Shown here one piece after another: positions 41,570 through 49,726 of a stretch of DNA of 64,000 bases (position 1 is its first letter; the number at the start of each line of letters is the position of its first letter). Source of the stretch: Mesorhizobium sp. NFR06. GTDB taxonomy: Bacteria; Pseudomonadota; Alphaproteobacteria; Rhizobiales; Rhizobiaceae. Where the stretch lies: assembly GCF_900115245.1 (NCBI RefSeq), contig NZ_FOVT01000023.1, positions 24,607 through 88,606 on the forward strand. Direction: 5' to 3'. Under the pieces are notes generated by a model. The model saw nothing but the letters and a program-made list of their open reading frames with translations, was not told the origin of the DNA and did no database searches. A program made the position numbers and the translations under genes.

Positions 41570-41767
41570 GAATTTTCGCCCCCTCAGCGAAATCCGATTC
41601 GTCAGGCTTAGCTAATTTGCGCCTATGCTAACGCAACAGGAGGCCAAGGCAAAGGCGTGGGCCAGTTTCCCCAGAGATTGGCCGTCTTCGACCGCAAGGA
41701 GCGGTCATTTTTCCGGACGTCACAATGTTACAAATTATGGGGCTGTGTGCCTGGTGATCACACCGGC

Positions 41768-42538
41768 TCAGTTGTTGACATGCGAAAGCCGCAGGCCGGC
41801 TTCGTCCGGGGCCCCGGCCATGCCTTCCTCCGCGAAGCGGAACATATCCTCGAAATCCAATTCATGTTCGAAGACGACGCCGCCGACGCTGATCGCAAGC
41901 ACGTCCCTGTCGCCTTTCGGCGCGAAATAGATCTCGCCGACCGCGCCGCGAATGCGCTCGCCGATGTCCTTGGCGTCCTGCTCGCTCGCGCTCGGAAGGA
42001 AGACGCCGAACATCGAGGTTCCGATCCGGCCGATCAGATCGTCCTTGCGCACCGAGGATCGGACGGCCGACGCGATCAGCCGCAACGCCTCGTCGCCCCA
42101 TTCGAGACCGAAGCGCAGGTTTATCGATGCCAGGTGCTGCGGATGGACGACCAGAAAGGCGCCGGAGCGCGGACCGACCGGTCTCGCTGCCCTTCTGTCG
42201 ACCATCGAGGTGAACACTTTGCCGTTCAGGCAGCCGGTCAGTTGGTCATACGTTCCGGACCTGGTGAGCTCATACCGGTAGCGGCGGATCTCGATCTGTT
42301 GCCAGCCGAGCAGGACAAGCAGCGGCAGACTGACGACGATCGGCACGATGATTGCCGTGACGGCGCCGCGGGCGAACGGCGTCAGGCTGTCGCTGAACAT
42401 CAGCAGGTAGTTCAGCCCGAGCGAAAGAGCGACGCAGGCGGCGGTGCCAAGCACGGCCAGCCAGATAACCTTCGTCCATGTCTGAAGCGGCGCCTTCGGC
42501 ATTTTCGTGGTCACGGGGCAATCTCCTGTTCGAGGCAT
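41768..42538 (-). CDS. Membrane protein with degenerate GGDEF domain
   Basis: The 256-residue protein has two membrane segments near residues 26-46 (VIWLAVLGTAACVALSLGL) and 58-80 (GAVTAIIVPIVVSLPLLVLL). A GGDEF fold follows: TYDQLTGCLNGKVF, NLRFGLEWGDEALRLIASAV and DDLIGRIGTSMFGVFLPSAS. The catalytic GG(D/E)EF is replaced by GTSMF, so diguanylate cyclase activity should be absent. Such proteins act as sensors or c-di-GMP-independent partners. No EAL domain is present. It stands alone between LysR and a thermonuclease-like gene. Confidence 0.87.
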   Translation of the reverse strand: MPRTGDCPVTTKMPKAPLQTWTKVIWLAVLGTAACVALSLGLNYLLMFSDSLTPFARGAVTAIIVPIVVSLPLLVLLGWQQIEIRRYRYELTRSGTYDQLTGCLNGKVFTSMVDRRAARPVGPRSGAFLVVHPQHLASINLRFGLEWGDEALRLIASAVRSSVRKDDLIGRIGTSMFGVFLPSASEQDAKDIGERIRGAVGEIYFAPKGDRDVLAISVGGVVFEHELDFEDMFRFAEEGMAGAPDEAGLRLSHVNN

Positions 42539-42759
42539 CGGCTTACAGGAGGTCCGTTACGATTTCGGTCTCAGGGAAGCTTACAATTTGATGCAAGTTG
42601 GCATCTTCTCCGTGGGAGCGCCGGATCCGCCTGGCGGCTCGGCTCCGCGTCTGATGATCTGCCCGCATGTTGGAGCAGTCCATGGTTCTTAGAATCGCTG
42701 GACCGCTCTGACCATTCTGTTTTCACGCAGGGTCGGGGGGACCGGCCACGCGCTCGACG

Positions 42760-43470
42760 CTATTGCGGCGGACCGAAGATGCCCATCCCGGCGTCCTTCG
42801 CCACCGCTTGCGCCTTGCCGTAAACGCCGGTGGGAGCGGCCATCGCCCAGCCGTTGGAAACCAGCCAGGCGCCGACATCCTGCTTGCCGAGCGTGCAGGG
42901 CGCGGCGATGGCGAAGCGGTCGACGTCCGGCGGCAGCAGGCATTTGAGCGCCCGGCCGCGCAGAAAGGCGTTGAAGGCGGCGCGGGCGCGCTGGCCGCAG
43001 GGCCAGGTGTTGTCGTCAGACGAACAGGTCCCGTCGGGAGCTATGCCGACCGTCCCGCTGATGGCGACCGTGCGTCCCATCGCTTCGAAGACCGCCGAGG
43101 AGGTGGCGACCGGACGAAAAAGCAGCGTCTCGCGCCAATCTTGCGGCATCGGCGTCTGCTGCGGCGGCGCAAGCCCGAGCTCGCCAAGGGGAGGGCGCGG
43201 CTCGATGCGCTCGATCCCGGACGGGTCGAGCGGCGGCGGCGCGATGAGATCCTCGGCGATCCTGCGCGCCGGCTGGCCAGGCCGCGTGTCGTGAGGCGGG
43301 GCATGCGCGGCTGGCTTCAGGTCGCGAGCGCCCTGAACCGCCGTGATCGAAGGCTGGTCGGGCGGCAGCCAGCGCCTGCCCTCGGCGATCAGCACGATGC
43401 CGGCGAGCAGTCCGAGACCGCCGAGCGTCGGCGCCAGCAGCGGTCGGCCGGGCGGTTTCGCCGGGCTCAC
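42760..43470 (-). CDS. Thermonuclease-family (SNase-like) protein with membrane anchor
   Basis: The 236-residue protein has an N-terminal hydrophobic segment (LAPTLGGLGLLAGIVLIAEG) and a Pro-rich linker. A C-terminal OB-fold like staphylococcal nuclease then carries WPCGQRARAAFNAFLRGRAL, KQDVGAWLVSNGWAMA and GVYGKAQAVAKDAGMGIF. The catalytic Arg/Asp/Glu residues of active nucleases are not evident, as in many rhizobial members, so activity is doubtful. It would sit on the periplasmic side of the inner membrane. Confidence 0.75.
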   Translation of the reverse strand: MSPAKPPGRPLLAPTLGGLGLLAGIVLIAEGRRWLPPDQPSITAVQGARDLKPAAHAPPHDTRPGQPARRIAEDLIAPPPLDPSGIERIEPRPPLGELGLAPPQQTPMPQDWRETLLFRPVATSSAVFEAMGRTVAISGTVGIAPDGTCSSDDNTWPCGQRARAAFNAFLRGRALKCLLPPDVDRFAIAAPCTLGKQDVGAWLVSNGWAMAAPTGVYGKAQAVAKDAGMGIFGPPQ

Positions 43471-43840
43471 CCCCGATGCCTCGCGGGGTGGTGCCGACCG
43501 TCGGTGATGCCGCTCGAGACCAACGCGCTGGATCTTGTCAAAACGGCACCGCCCTCGACCGCTGAACCGGATCTTACACTAATGCATGTCGCCCAGAAGT
43601 GCGCGGCGGTTCTGGGACGACGACCTGCATCAAAACAAGATGCATGTCGCCCAGAAGTGCGCAGCGGTTCTGGAACGACGACTTGCACCGAAACGAAGAC
43701 TTGAAAGCGCGTTGCCTGAACTCGTTTCAGCGCGACGCGCTTTAGGCATGCCTGACATTCCTTGAAAAGCAAGGCGTTGCGTTAAGCCTCGCGCAACGAT
43801 TGCGGCTTAGAATCCGGGCATCGGATGTCGAGGGGATGAC
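43471..43840. other. Intergenic region holding tandem repeat elements
   Basis: No gene is supported in these 370 bp. Besides the repeat block at 43582-43743, the flanks look unstructured. The right end is the promoter region of the membrane protein gene starting at 43841. Confidence 0.5.
43582..43743. repeat. Two tandem 58-bp repeats followed by an inverted repeat
   Basis: ATGCATGTCGCCCAGAAGTG starts copies at 43582 and 43640; they differ at about 7 of 58 positions. AAAGCGCGT at 43704 pairs with ACGCGCTTT at 43735. This combination is a recurrent Mesorhizobium intergenic element distinct from the CAATTCC family at 5184. Confidence 0.8.
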
Positions 43841-44377
43841 ATGATGCGCAAGCCGGTACTGCTTTTTGCCTTTCCCGCCCTGATGCTGCTTCTGCTGGCG
43901 GCGGAGCGAATGGCGGCACTGCTTCTCGGCTTCTATCCGGCGAGCCCGGCCATGTGGCATGCCTGGCTCGAGCTGCGCCCGTTCTCGACCATGTTCTGGC
44001 AGCAGGTGGACGTCTATTTCGGCGGGTCTATGGCCGGCGACGCCGCCATCCTCGTCTTCGCGACGGGCGCCTGCTGGATGATTTGCCAGGCGAAAAGGTC
44101 TGCCGGCTTCTTCCTCGCCAATCATGCCGCGCTGATCTTTGCGGGCAAGATGATGGCGCTGAGCAGCCATGCGGAAACCGCGAGCACCATTGCCGCCTTC
44201 ACCATCCCGAACGGCTTGCACTTTTCGCTCATGCTCGACTTCAGCATGAAGAACAGCCTGGTGCTGTGCCTCGGTCTCGCGGCCTGCGCTTACTGCCACG
44301 TCGCTTTCCTGCGCGAGGCAAAGCTGCGCGCCGAAGCCCGCGCGATTCCCTTGCTGGCGCTGCAGCGCGATCTTTGA
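43841..44377 (+). CDS. Hypothetical membrane protein
   Basis: The 178-residue protein has about four hydrophobic segments: VLLFAFPALMLLLLAAERM near the N-terminus, then AGDAAILVFATGACWMIC, SAGFFLANHAALIFAGKMMA and LVLCLGLAACAYCHVAFL. A short periplasmic loop after the first has WHAWLELRPFSTMFWQQ. It is an inner-membrane protein with no recognised family. It is separate from the divergent Tad region and lies beside a coiled-coil membrane protein gene on the other strand. Confidence 0.7.
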   Translation: MMRKPVLLFAFPALMLLLLAAERMAALLLGFYPASPAMWHAWLELRPFSTMFWQQVDVYFGGSMAGDAAILVFATGACWMICQAKRSAGFFLANHAALIFAGKMMALSSHAETASTIAAFTIPNGLHFSLMLDFSMKNSLVLCLGLAACAYCHVAFLREAKLRAEARAIPLLALQRDL

Positions 44378-44412
44378 CCTGCCGGTCCTGATGGAAGCCG
44401 CGGCGCGCGTGC

Positions 44413-44967
44413 TCAGTTGATCTTCTTGTAATAAACCTTGCCGTCAGGCTGCTGGATGCGCTGGTAGGACGGGTTGGAGCCCGGCGGCGCGACCTTCCTC
44501 CTGAACGGGTGCTGGGCGTCGACGGGGTCGGCGCTTTCGTCGGCAACGGATGCCTCCGCCACCGTGGTGCCGGCCAGAGCCGGCTCCGGCGCGCCTGGCG
44601 CCGGCTCGCCGGCCGCAACCGGCTGGCCTTGCTCAAGCTTGGCGAGGTTGCCGTTGATCTGGCCGAAATTCGCCTGCAACTGCCGGTCCAGCGTCTCGAA
44701 CCGGCTCTGGAAACCGTTGTTGACGGTGTCGATGCGGGCGCCGATCCGCTGCTCGAACTGGCCAAGCTGCTCCAGCTTCGCCTCGATCGTCCTGAGCTCG
44801 CTGACGCCGCGATAGAGATAGACCGCGGCCGTCACATTGACGAAGGTGACGAGCGCGGCGCCCGCCGCGACGACGCCGATCGTTCTGGCCCGGCTGGGCT
44901 TTCCCGGAGCGGCTTCCTTTTGACCGAGTTCGATTGCCGGAGCGTCCGGCTCGCTGATCATCGTCAT
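44413..44967 (-). CDS. Single-pass membrane protein with coiled coil
   Basis: The 184-residue protein has a membrane helix at about residues 29-52 (GVVAAGAALVTFVNVTAAVY), a coiled-coil segment at about 56-112 (LRTIEAKLEQLGQFEQRIGA), and a Pro/Ala-rich C-terminal tail ending SYQRIQQPDGKVYYKKIN. It is translationally coupled with the upstream L,D-transpeptidase gene (overlap 4 nt). Function unknown; an envelope role is inferred. Confidence 0.7.
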   Translation of the reverse strand: MTMISEPDAPAIELGQKEAAPGKPSRARTIGVVAAGAALVTFVNVTAAVYLYRGVSELRTIEAKLEQLGQFEQRIGARIDTVNNGFQSRFETLDRQLQANFGQINGNLAKLEQGQPVAAGEPAPGAPEPALAGTTVAEASVADESADPVDAQHPFRRKVAPPGSNPSYQRIQQPDGKVYYKKIN

Positions 44968-45581
44968 TCAACCACCACCTTTGCGCCCACCGCGACGCGT
45001 TTGAAGAGATCGATCACATCTGTGTTCGTCAGCCGGAAACATCCCGACGTGCCGTCGAAGCCGACGCCCTTGGGATCGTTGGTGCCATGGATGCGATAGA
45101 GCGTGTCGCGCCCGTCGCGCGCGAGATAGAGCGCCCTGGCGCCGAGCGGATTATAGGGGCCGGCCGGCACCATCGCCGGCAGTTCGGGCTGGCGCGCGCG
45201 CATTTCCTCGGGCGGGCGCCATTCCGGCCATTCGGTCTTGGAGGCAACCTTGACCGTTCCGGTCCAGCCGAAGCCGTCGCGGCCGACGCTGATCTGGTAG
45301 CGCAGCGCCTGGCCCTGGCCCGTCACCAGGTAGAGCGCCTTCTCTTGCTTGCGGATGATGATCGTGCCGGGCTGCTCGCTGGTCTGGAAGGCGACCGCCT
45401 TGCGCAGGCTGGGGCCCATGGCCGGCAGCGGCGGCAGGCTCGATGCGGCCGCGGCGAGCCCGCAGGCCGACGCCAGCGCGATGCCGATCAGCCCGGCCGC
45501 AAGCTGCGTGGCGTAGCGGCGCCTCTGCCTTGACGCAAATCCGCTGCGCACTTTTCCCGGAATTGCTCTAGCGCTGGGCAT
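44964..45581 (-). CDS. L,D-transpeptidase (YkuD family)
   Basis: The product is 205 residues from the ATG at 45581. A signal-anchor (LAAGLIGIALASACGLAAA) precedes the YkuD domain. The catalytic segment is YRIHGTNDPKGVGFDGTSGC followed by FRLTNTDVIDLFKRV, with the catalytic His and Cys present. These enzymes make 3-3 cross-links or attach proteins to peptidoglycan in the periplasm. The first 11-13 residues are encoded by half of a palindromic intergenic element, so a start farther in (for example GTG at 45548) may be the real one. It partly overlaps the cpaE 3' end. Confidence 0.85.
   Translation of the reverse strand: MPSARAIPGKVRSGFASRQRRRYATQLAAGLIGIALASACGLAAAASSLPPLPAMGPSLRKAVAFQTSEQPGTIIIRKQEKALYLVTGQGQALRYQISVGRDGFGWTGTVKVASKTEWPEWRPPEEMRARQPELPAMVPAGPYNPLGARALYLARDGRDTLYRIHGTNDPKGVGFDGTSGCFRLTNTDVIDLFKRVAVGAKVVVE
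45542..45573. repeat. Half copy of the palindromic intergenic element inside a gene boundary
   Basis: CGCTGCGCACTTTTCCCGGA then ATTGCTCTAG corresponds to the inverted complement of the first half of the unit at 5184. It supplies both the cpaE stop region and the first codons of the L,D-transpeptidase. Confidence 0.65.
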
Positions 45582-46737
45582 TGTCCAGCCGCTCCTTGAG
45601 CATGCGTTTGAGGTCCTTGTTGAAGCGTGCGCGCCCGTCCACCTCGGACGGCAGGATGGCGCGGTTCAGCGCGTCGGCCAGAAGCGCGTTGTCGAGCGAC
45701 AGCGACTTGATGTGCGGCGCCTTGAAGATCTTCTCCAGCTCGCTGCGCGAGAAGTGGTTGCCGAACCATTTGCGCTTGTGCTTGTTGGCGACAAGCGTGA
45801 TGCTGACCTTGTTGCCGCGCAATTCGCGGATCTTCTTGTAGAGCCGCTTGCCTTGTCGCAGCGAAGCGACGTTGAGCTCGAAGACGATGAAGATTTCGTC
45901 GCTCGTGCGCAGAACCGATTCGTGCCACGGCGTCTCGATATTGGGCAGGTCGATGACAATGTCGTCGAAGCGGTAGGCGACGAGATCGAGCAGCCGGAAG
46001 ACGAAATCGGCGCCATGCGGCTCGAACGGCAGTTGCGGCCGCTCGAAGGAATAGAGCGTGAGGCCGGACGGCCGCGACAATTTGATGACGTCCATCAGCT
46101 CGACGTCGAGCCGGTCCGGCTGGCCGATGATGCCGGTCAGGTCGAACTGGTTGAACTGGTTGAGATAGGCGCCGCAATTGGCGCTCTGGAAGTCGAGGTC
46201 GACGAGGCAGGTCGAGGCCGCCCGCTCGGCCGACTTTGACGCAAGATACTCGGCCGCCGAGATCGCGAGCGTGGTGGCGCCGGCGCCGCCGCTGGCGGCA
46301 ATGAAGGTGACGATGCGGCTCTTGGTGCCCTGGCTGCCGGTATCGTGGAACGTGACGGCGTTGAGCAGCTCCTTGGCGTCGAGCGGCTTGTGCAGCCAGT
46401 CCGACGCGTTCATGCGCACCAGGACGCGCGTCTGCTCGGAGGTGAGCTCGTCGGAAATCGCGATCAGCGGCACCGAGGCCCAGGCCGCGCGCGCCTCGAC
46501 GATCCCCGGATTGCCGAGCAGGTCGCCATTGGCGAGGTCGAGGATGATGATGCCCGGGCGGCTGTCGGCAGGCGGCCCCTTCAGGAACTCCGCCGCTTCC
46601 GAGATCTTGACGTCATAGATCGCCAGCGCGTCGAGCCGCGTGGTGACGTCGCGCTTGAAATTCGCATCGGAAGAAAACAGCGCGACCTGCTTGCGCTTGG
46701 TCGGGAGGACTCTGGTGTCGATGGCGTTCATGGCCAT
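45568..46737 (-). CDS. cpaE: Tad pilus assembly ATPase-like protein CpaE
   Basis: The 389-residue protein has a receiver-like N-terminal domain (about 14-135, ISEAAEFLKGPPADSRPGII). A MinD/ParA-type ATPase domain follows, with deviant Walker A AASGGAGATTLAISAAEYLA near residue 150, CLVDLDFQSANCGAYLNQF for switch I and FDDIVIDLPNIETPWHESVL for Walker B. CpaE/TadZ localises the Tad machinery at the pole and recruits other components. It overlaps the upstream TadE-like gene by 10 nt and is the last gene of the leftward Tad operon. Confidence 0.93.
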   Translation of the reverse strand: MAMNAIDTRVLPTKRKQVALFSSDANFKRDVTTRLDALAIYDVKISEAAEFLKGPPADSRPGIIILDLANGDLLGNPGIVEARAAWASVPLIAISDELTSEQTRVLVRMNASDWLHKPLDAKELLNAVTFHDTGSQGTKSRIVTFIAASGGAGATTLAISAAEYLASKSAERAASTCLVDLDFQSANCGAYLNQFNQFDLTGIIGQPDRLDVELMDVIKLSRPSGLTLYSFERPQLPFEPHGADFVFRLLDLVAYRFDDIVIDLPNIETPWHESVLRTSDEIFIVFELNVASLRQGKRLYKKIRELRGNKVSITLVANKHKRKWFGNHFSRSELEKIFKAPHIKSLSLDNALLADALNRAILPSEVDGRARFNKDLKRMLKERLDNAQR

Positions 46738-47363
46738 GTGCTCTTCAAATCTTCGCCCGTCACGGTGCTCAGCATGGAGGGCATGGTGATATTGTTGAAC
46801 CCGAGCAGTCCGCCCAGGAAGAAGAACTGGAATTGATGATTGACGATGCTGACCGTGATTGTTGGGACAGGCCCATCAGGGCGGGTCCAGTAGCCAAGGC
46901 CGGAGGCCTGATATTGTATCTGAACTTGCGACCTCGTCAGCATCGGTAGGAATGAATGCATCCCGGCCCGGCTGCTGCTGCCGCTGAAAATAAAGTCAAA
47001 GGCGGCCTGACTTGCAGTTAGATTCTGGCATGTCGCACCCGTTCCGCATGTGCACGAAACTGTACCCGCGGCATTGGCCGTGCAGATATAGTTGTACGTA
47101 TTGGCTGGAACCGCTTTGCCGACATCCAGCGAGTTGCTGGGCGTTTTTGCCTCAAGTAAAAGCCCGCTTGCGACGGGGCTGGAAATCTGCGCCAGTCTTG
47201 CTCCGGCTTGCACGGCTTTGTTGGCGGCGTTCCATTGGTAGAAGGCATACCCGAAGTCGACGAAACCGAGCAGAAGGGTCAGCAGCAGCGGCATGGCTAT
47301 GGCTGCTTCGACCATCGCCGCGCCAGTTTCGGCTGCCGAAAACCTGCGGTGCAGCATCACCAT
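46728..47363 (-). CDS. TadE/TadF-like pseudopilin
   Basis: From the ATG at 47363 (overlapping the preceding stop) the product is 211 residues. The TadE-like N-terminus AAETGAAMVEAAIAMPLLLT forms a pseudopilin membrane helix continuing LLLGFVDFGYAFYQWNAANK. The extracytoplasmic domain has two Cys pairs (YICTANAAGTVSCTCGTGAT). It is one of two minor pseudopilins of the Tad system. An ATG at 47426 would extend the N-terminus inside the neighbouring gene and is unlikely. Confidence 0.85.
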   Translation of the reverse strand: MVMLHRRFSAAETGAAMVEAAIAMPLLLTLLLGFVDFGYAFYQWNAANKAVQAGARLAQISSPVASGLLLEAKTPSNSLDVGKAVPANTYNYICTANAAGTVSCTCGTGATCQNLTASQAAFDFIFSGSSSRAGMHSFLPMLTRSQVQIQYQASGLGYWTRPDGPVPTITVSIVNHQFQFFFLGGLLGFNNITMPSMLSTVTGEDLKSTWP

Positions 47364-47851
47364 CCGAGGACGCGCTCCTGATGGAATACGGTCAAGTTGA
47401 GTTGGCCGAAGCCGAGATAGGACCACAGCCCGAGATTTGCGTACGGAAATGTCGTGCTGACCTCCACGACATCGACGTTGCTGGTGGCGCTGAGGTAGAG
47501 TTCAGTACCGGCGGGATCGATCGCCTGGAGGGATTTTGACTTACGGATGGTGACCTGGCCGGTGGTCCACCCTGGAACTCTCGCACTGCCGCCGGTTATG
47601 ACTCCCTTCACGGCAAGATTTGTTGCGTATCCGGAGCAAGTGTTCCAATCGCTGCTGCACCGCGCCATATAGCGGGCCGCGTCCCTCACGCCTGCGTCGA
47701 GGAGCATGCGCGTGTTGAGGATGTTCGAAAATTCAAAGACCCCGGCCGACAGCAGCAGCACGAATGGCGTCACAAGGGTCATCTCGACCAGGACAGCCCC
47801 ATTGTCGTCGCGCTTGAAACGCCGGATGATTTGTCTGATCGCGGTCAGCAT
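47357..47851 (-). CDS. tadE: TadE-like pseudopilin
   Basis: The 164-residue product starts MLTAIRQIIRRFKRDDNGAV with the TadE motif DDNGAVLVEMTLVTPFVLLL. A membrane helix extends to FEFSNILNTRMLLDAG, then comes a periplasmic domain with RYMARCSSDWNTCSGYATNL. The frame is open far upstream, but the ATG at 47851 gives the family N-terminus and lies 4 bp after the tadG stop. It is a minor pilin-like component of the Tad pilus. Confidence 0.86.
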   Translation of the reverse strand: MLTAIRQIIRRFKRDDNGAVLVEMTLVTPFVLLLSAGVFEFSNILNTRMLLDAGVRDAARYMARCSSDWNTCSGYATNLAVKGVITGGSARVPGWTTGQVTIRKSKSLQAIDPAGTELYLSATSNVDVVEVSTTFPYANLGLWSYLGFGQLNLTVFHQERVLGW

Positions 47852-47855
47852 GGCT

Positions 47856-49358
47856 TTACCGGTACAACTGCGCCTCGTTCCTGAACGCCTTGTCCACCAG
47901 GGTGTTGTTGGCAAAGGCACCGTCGACATCAACGATCTCAAGGCTGATGGGCTTCTCCCCAGCTGTCGGGTCCTCTGGATCCTTGGTGTTGTCCTGCTTT
48001 TGCACCGGCGTGTTGACGAACACGCTGACATAACCATCCGGCCGAAGCTGGACGTGACCGTTGATCTTGCCCTGGTTGGCGATGCAGTTGACGATCGCCA
48101 TGTTGAGCCGCCGACGATCGGGGTCCGGCGTCGGCGTGTCACCCTTATAGCAGGACGGGTTGCCAGTTTCTTTGGTCGGCGCCATCGATTTGTCGCCGAC
48201 GAGGTTGTTGGCAATCTCGTATTTATAGACATCGTATCTCGACGCCGGGGCGGTCTTGTTCCCGGTCGGGTTGGTGGCGCTCGGGATGTTCGGATAGGTC
48301 GTTCCGTGGTTGACCGACCAATAGCTGTTCCAGAAGCTTTGCGACGTAATCGGGTCCGACATGCCTTTGGAATCGACGTAGTTGGTGCCCGGAGGCAAGG
48401 GAAGTGCCGTTCCATCCGTGACGGGGTCGTATTTGCTGCATCCGGTTTTCTGGCCTTTGCGCACATTGCTCGCTGGCCGATAGTTGAAATCCTTGTTGTT
48501 CTTGTTCAGCGAGCCGCTGTAGAGATCGAAGCGGACGTTGAGGCCGGTGTTGACTTGGCCGAGGGTGACGCCGGTCTTGGTGGTGAGCGCATTGCGATTG
48601 TAGCAGGTGCCGGAGGTGCCGATGGCGATGGCATCGCGCAACGAACTGAGGTTGTTGTCGATCAGGCCAAAATTGCCGGGGCCTGGGTTGCTATCAACCT
48701 TGAGGATGCGGAACTCGCGGCCATAGGTGGCGCCGGAGGCAAAGGCCTGCTGGATCGTCTGGCTCGTTGCCGGTGTCGTCGTCTCGAACGGGTTGCACAT
48801 GAACAGCGGCACGGTCTCACAGATCGACTGGACGAAGCCGGCAACGGCCTGCGGCTGGATTGCCATTGTGTCGTTGCCGCCGAGAAAACTGGCGGGGAAG
48901 ATCGTGTCGAAAGCGCCGGCACCCGACGCGTTCACCGTCACCTCGGCGAATGAAACGGCTGTCGGATCGGTGCTTGCCCAATTGGTGCCATTGGCATCGA
49001 CGCCGGCAGCGCTCAAAGCCGTGTCGTCGCTTGCGGGAATGCCGGTCAGGTAAGTCACGGTGAAGTCCGCCGGGACAATCGTGTGTGAGCCTGCGGTGGA
49101 GAACAGCGTGCCGTTGTCGATCAGTGTAGTGACGGCCGTGTTTGCCCGGACGATCGAATCCGACCGACCGTCCAGTTCCGAAGCGGCGGCGATGGCAAGC
49201 GCGTCGACGCCCTTCTGCAGATCGCTGTGCAGTCCGTTGGCGCGGCTCATGTCGATCGCGAGCAGTGCAAAACCAACCAGAAGCGGCAGCATGACGGAAA
49301 CAAGGATCATCGCTATGCCGCGTTGATCGTGCCAGAATTTACGAATGGTCCTCAACAT
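47856..49358 (-). CDS. tadG: TadG-like pilus assembly protein
   Basis: The 500-residue product starts MLRTIRKFWHDQRGIAMILV. The TadE/G-type N-terminal helix is DQRGIAMILVSVMLPLLVGF then ALLAIDMSRANGLHSDLQKG, followed by a long periplasmic domain rich in Thr, Asn and Asp. Two Cys clusters are visible (SICETVPLFMCNPFE, TGCSKYDPVTD). It is the large TadG-type envelope protein that spans the periplasm in Tad systems. I took the ATG at 49358 because the 19 upstream codons are unrelated. It lies between the lipoprotein gene and tadE. Confidence 0.85.
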   Translation of the reverse strand: MLRTIRKFWHDQRGIAMILVSVMLPLLVGFALLAIDMSRANGLHSDLQKGVDALAIAAASELDGRSDSIVRANTAVTTLIDNGTLFSTAGSHTIVPADFTVTYLTGIPASDDTALSAAGVDANGTNWASTDPTAVSFAEVTVNASGAGAFDTIFPASFLGGNDTMAIQPQAVAGFVQSICETVPLFMCNPFETTTPATSQTIQQAFASGATYGREFRILKVDSNPGPGNFGLIDNNLSSLRDAIAIGTSGTCYNRNALTTKTGVTLGQVNTGLNVRFDLYSGSLNKNNKDFNYRPASNVRKGQKTGCSKYDPVTDGTALPLPPGTNYVDSKGMSDPITSQSFWNSYWSVNHGTTYPNIPSATNPTGNKTAPASRYDVYKYEIANNLVGDKSMAPTKETGNPSCYKGDTPTPDPDRRRLNMAIVNCIANQGKINGHVQLRPDGYVSVFVNTPVQKQDNTKDPEDPTAGEKPISLEIVDVDGAFANNTLVDKAFRNEAQLYR

Positions 49359-49423
49359 GATCTTACTCTCTGTTCCATTCGTGCCAGGCGTCCTCGCTCG
49401 CCTGACGCACCGCATCCTTCTCT

Positions 49424-49726
49424 CTAGTTCGCTCCAGTGGCTGCACTCGACGGCCCGACATTGACCGTCATGTTCGTCGCCGGCGTCGGCCCGCCTGGGG
49501 GAAGCTTGTATTTCTGCACGACGCCGACAGACCGTGCGCCATTGCCTTCGATCTTCGTGTTGTTGGAAGCCGGGTTGTACGGATCGACCGTCTGCAGCAG
49601 CTGATTGGCTTTCTGCGAGTCGCCCGATGCCAGCGTCATCGTGTCGTAATTGTGCAGATAGTCGGCCGCGCAGCCCGAAAGCAGGCTGGCGCCGAGAAGA
49701 ACGAACAGGAGCTTATTTCTTGACAT
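49424..49726 (-). CDS. Small Tad-locus lipoprotein in the cpaD position
   Basis: The 100-residue protein has a signal peptide with lipobox LLGASLLSGCAADYLH (Cys near residue 19) and a short mature domain with ASGDSQKANQLLQTVDPYNP and YKLPPGGPTPATNMTVNVG. CpaD of other bacteria is about 200 residues; this one is half that length, so it is either a reduced form or an unrelated lipoprotein at the same place. The start overlaps the cpaC stop by 14 nt, coupling it to the secretin. Confidence 0.75.
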   Translation of the reverse strand: MSRNKLLFVLLGASLLSGCAADYLHNYDTMTLASGDSQKANQLLQTVDPYNPASNNTKIEGNGARSVGVVQKYKLPPGGPTPATNMTVNVGPSSAATGAN

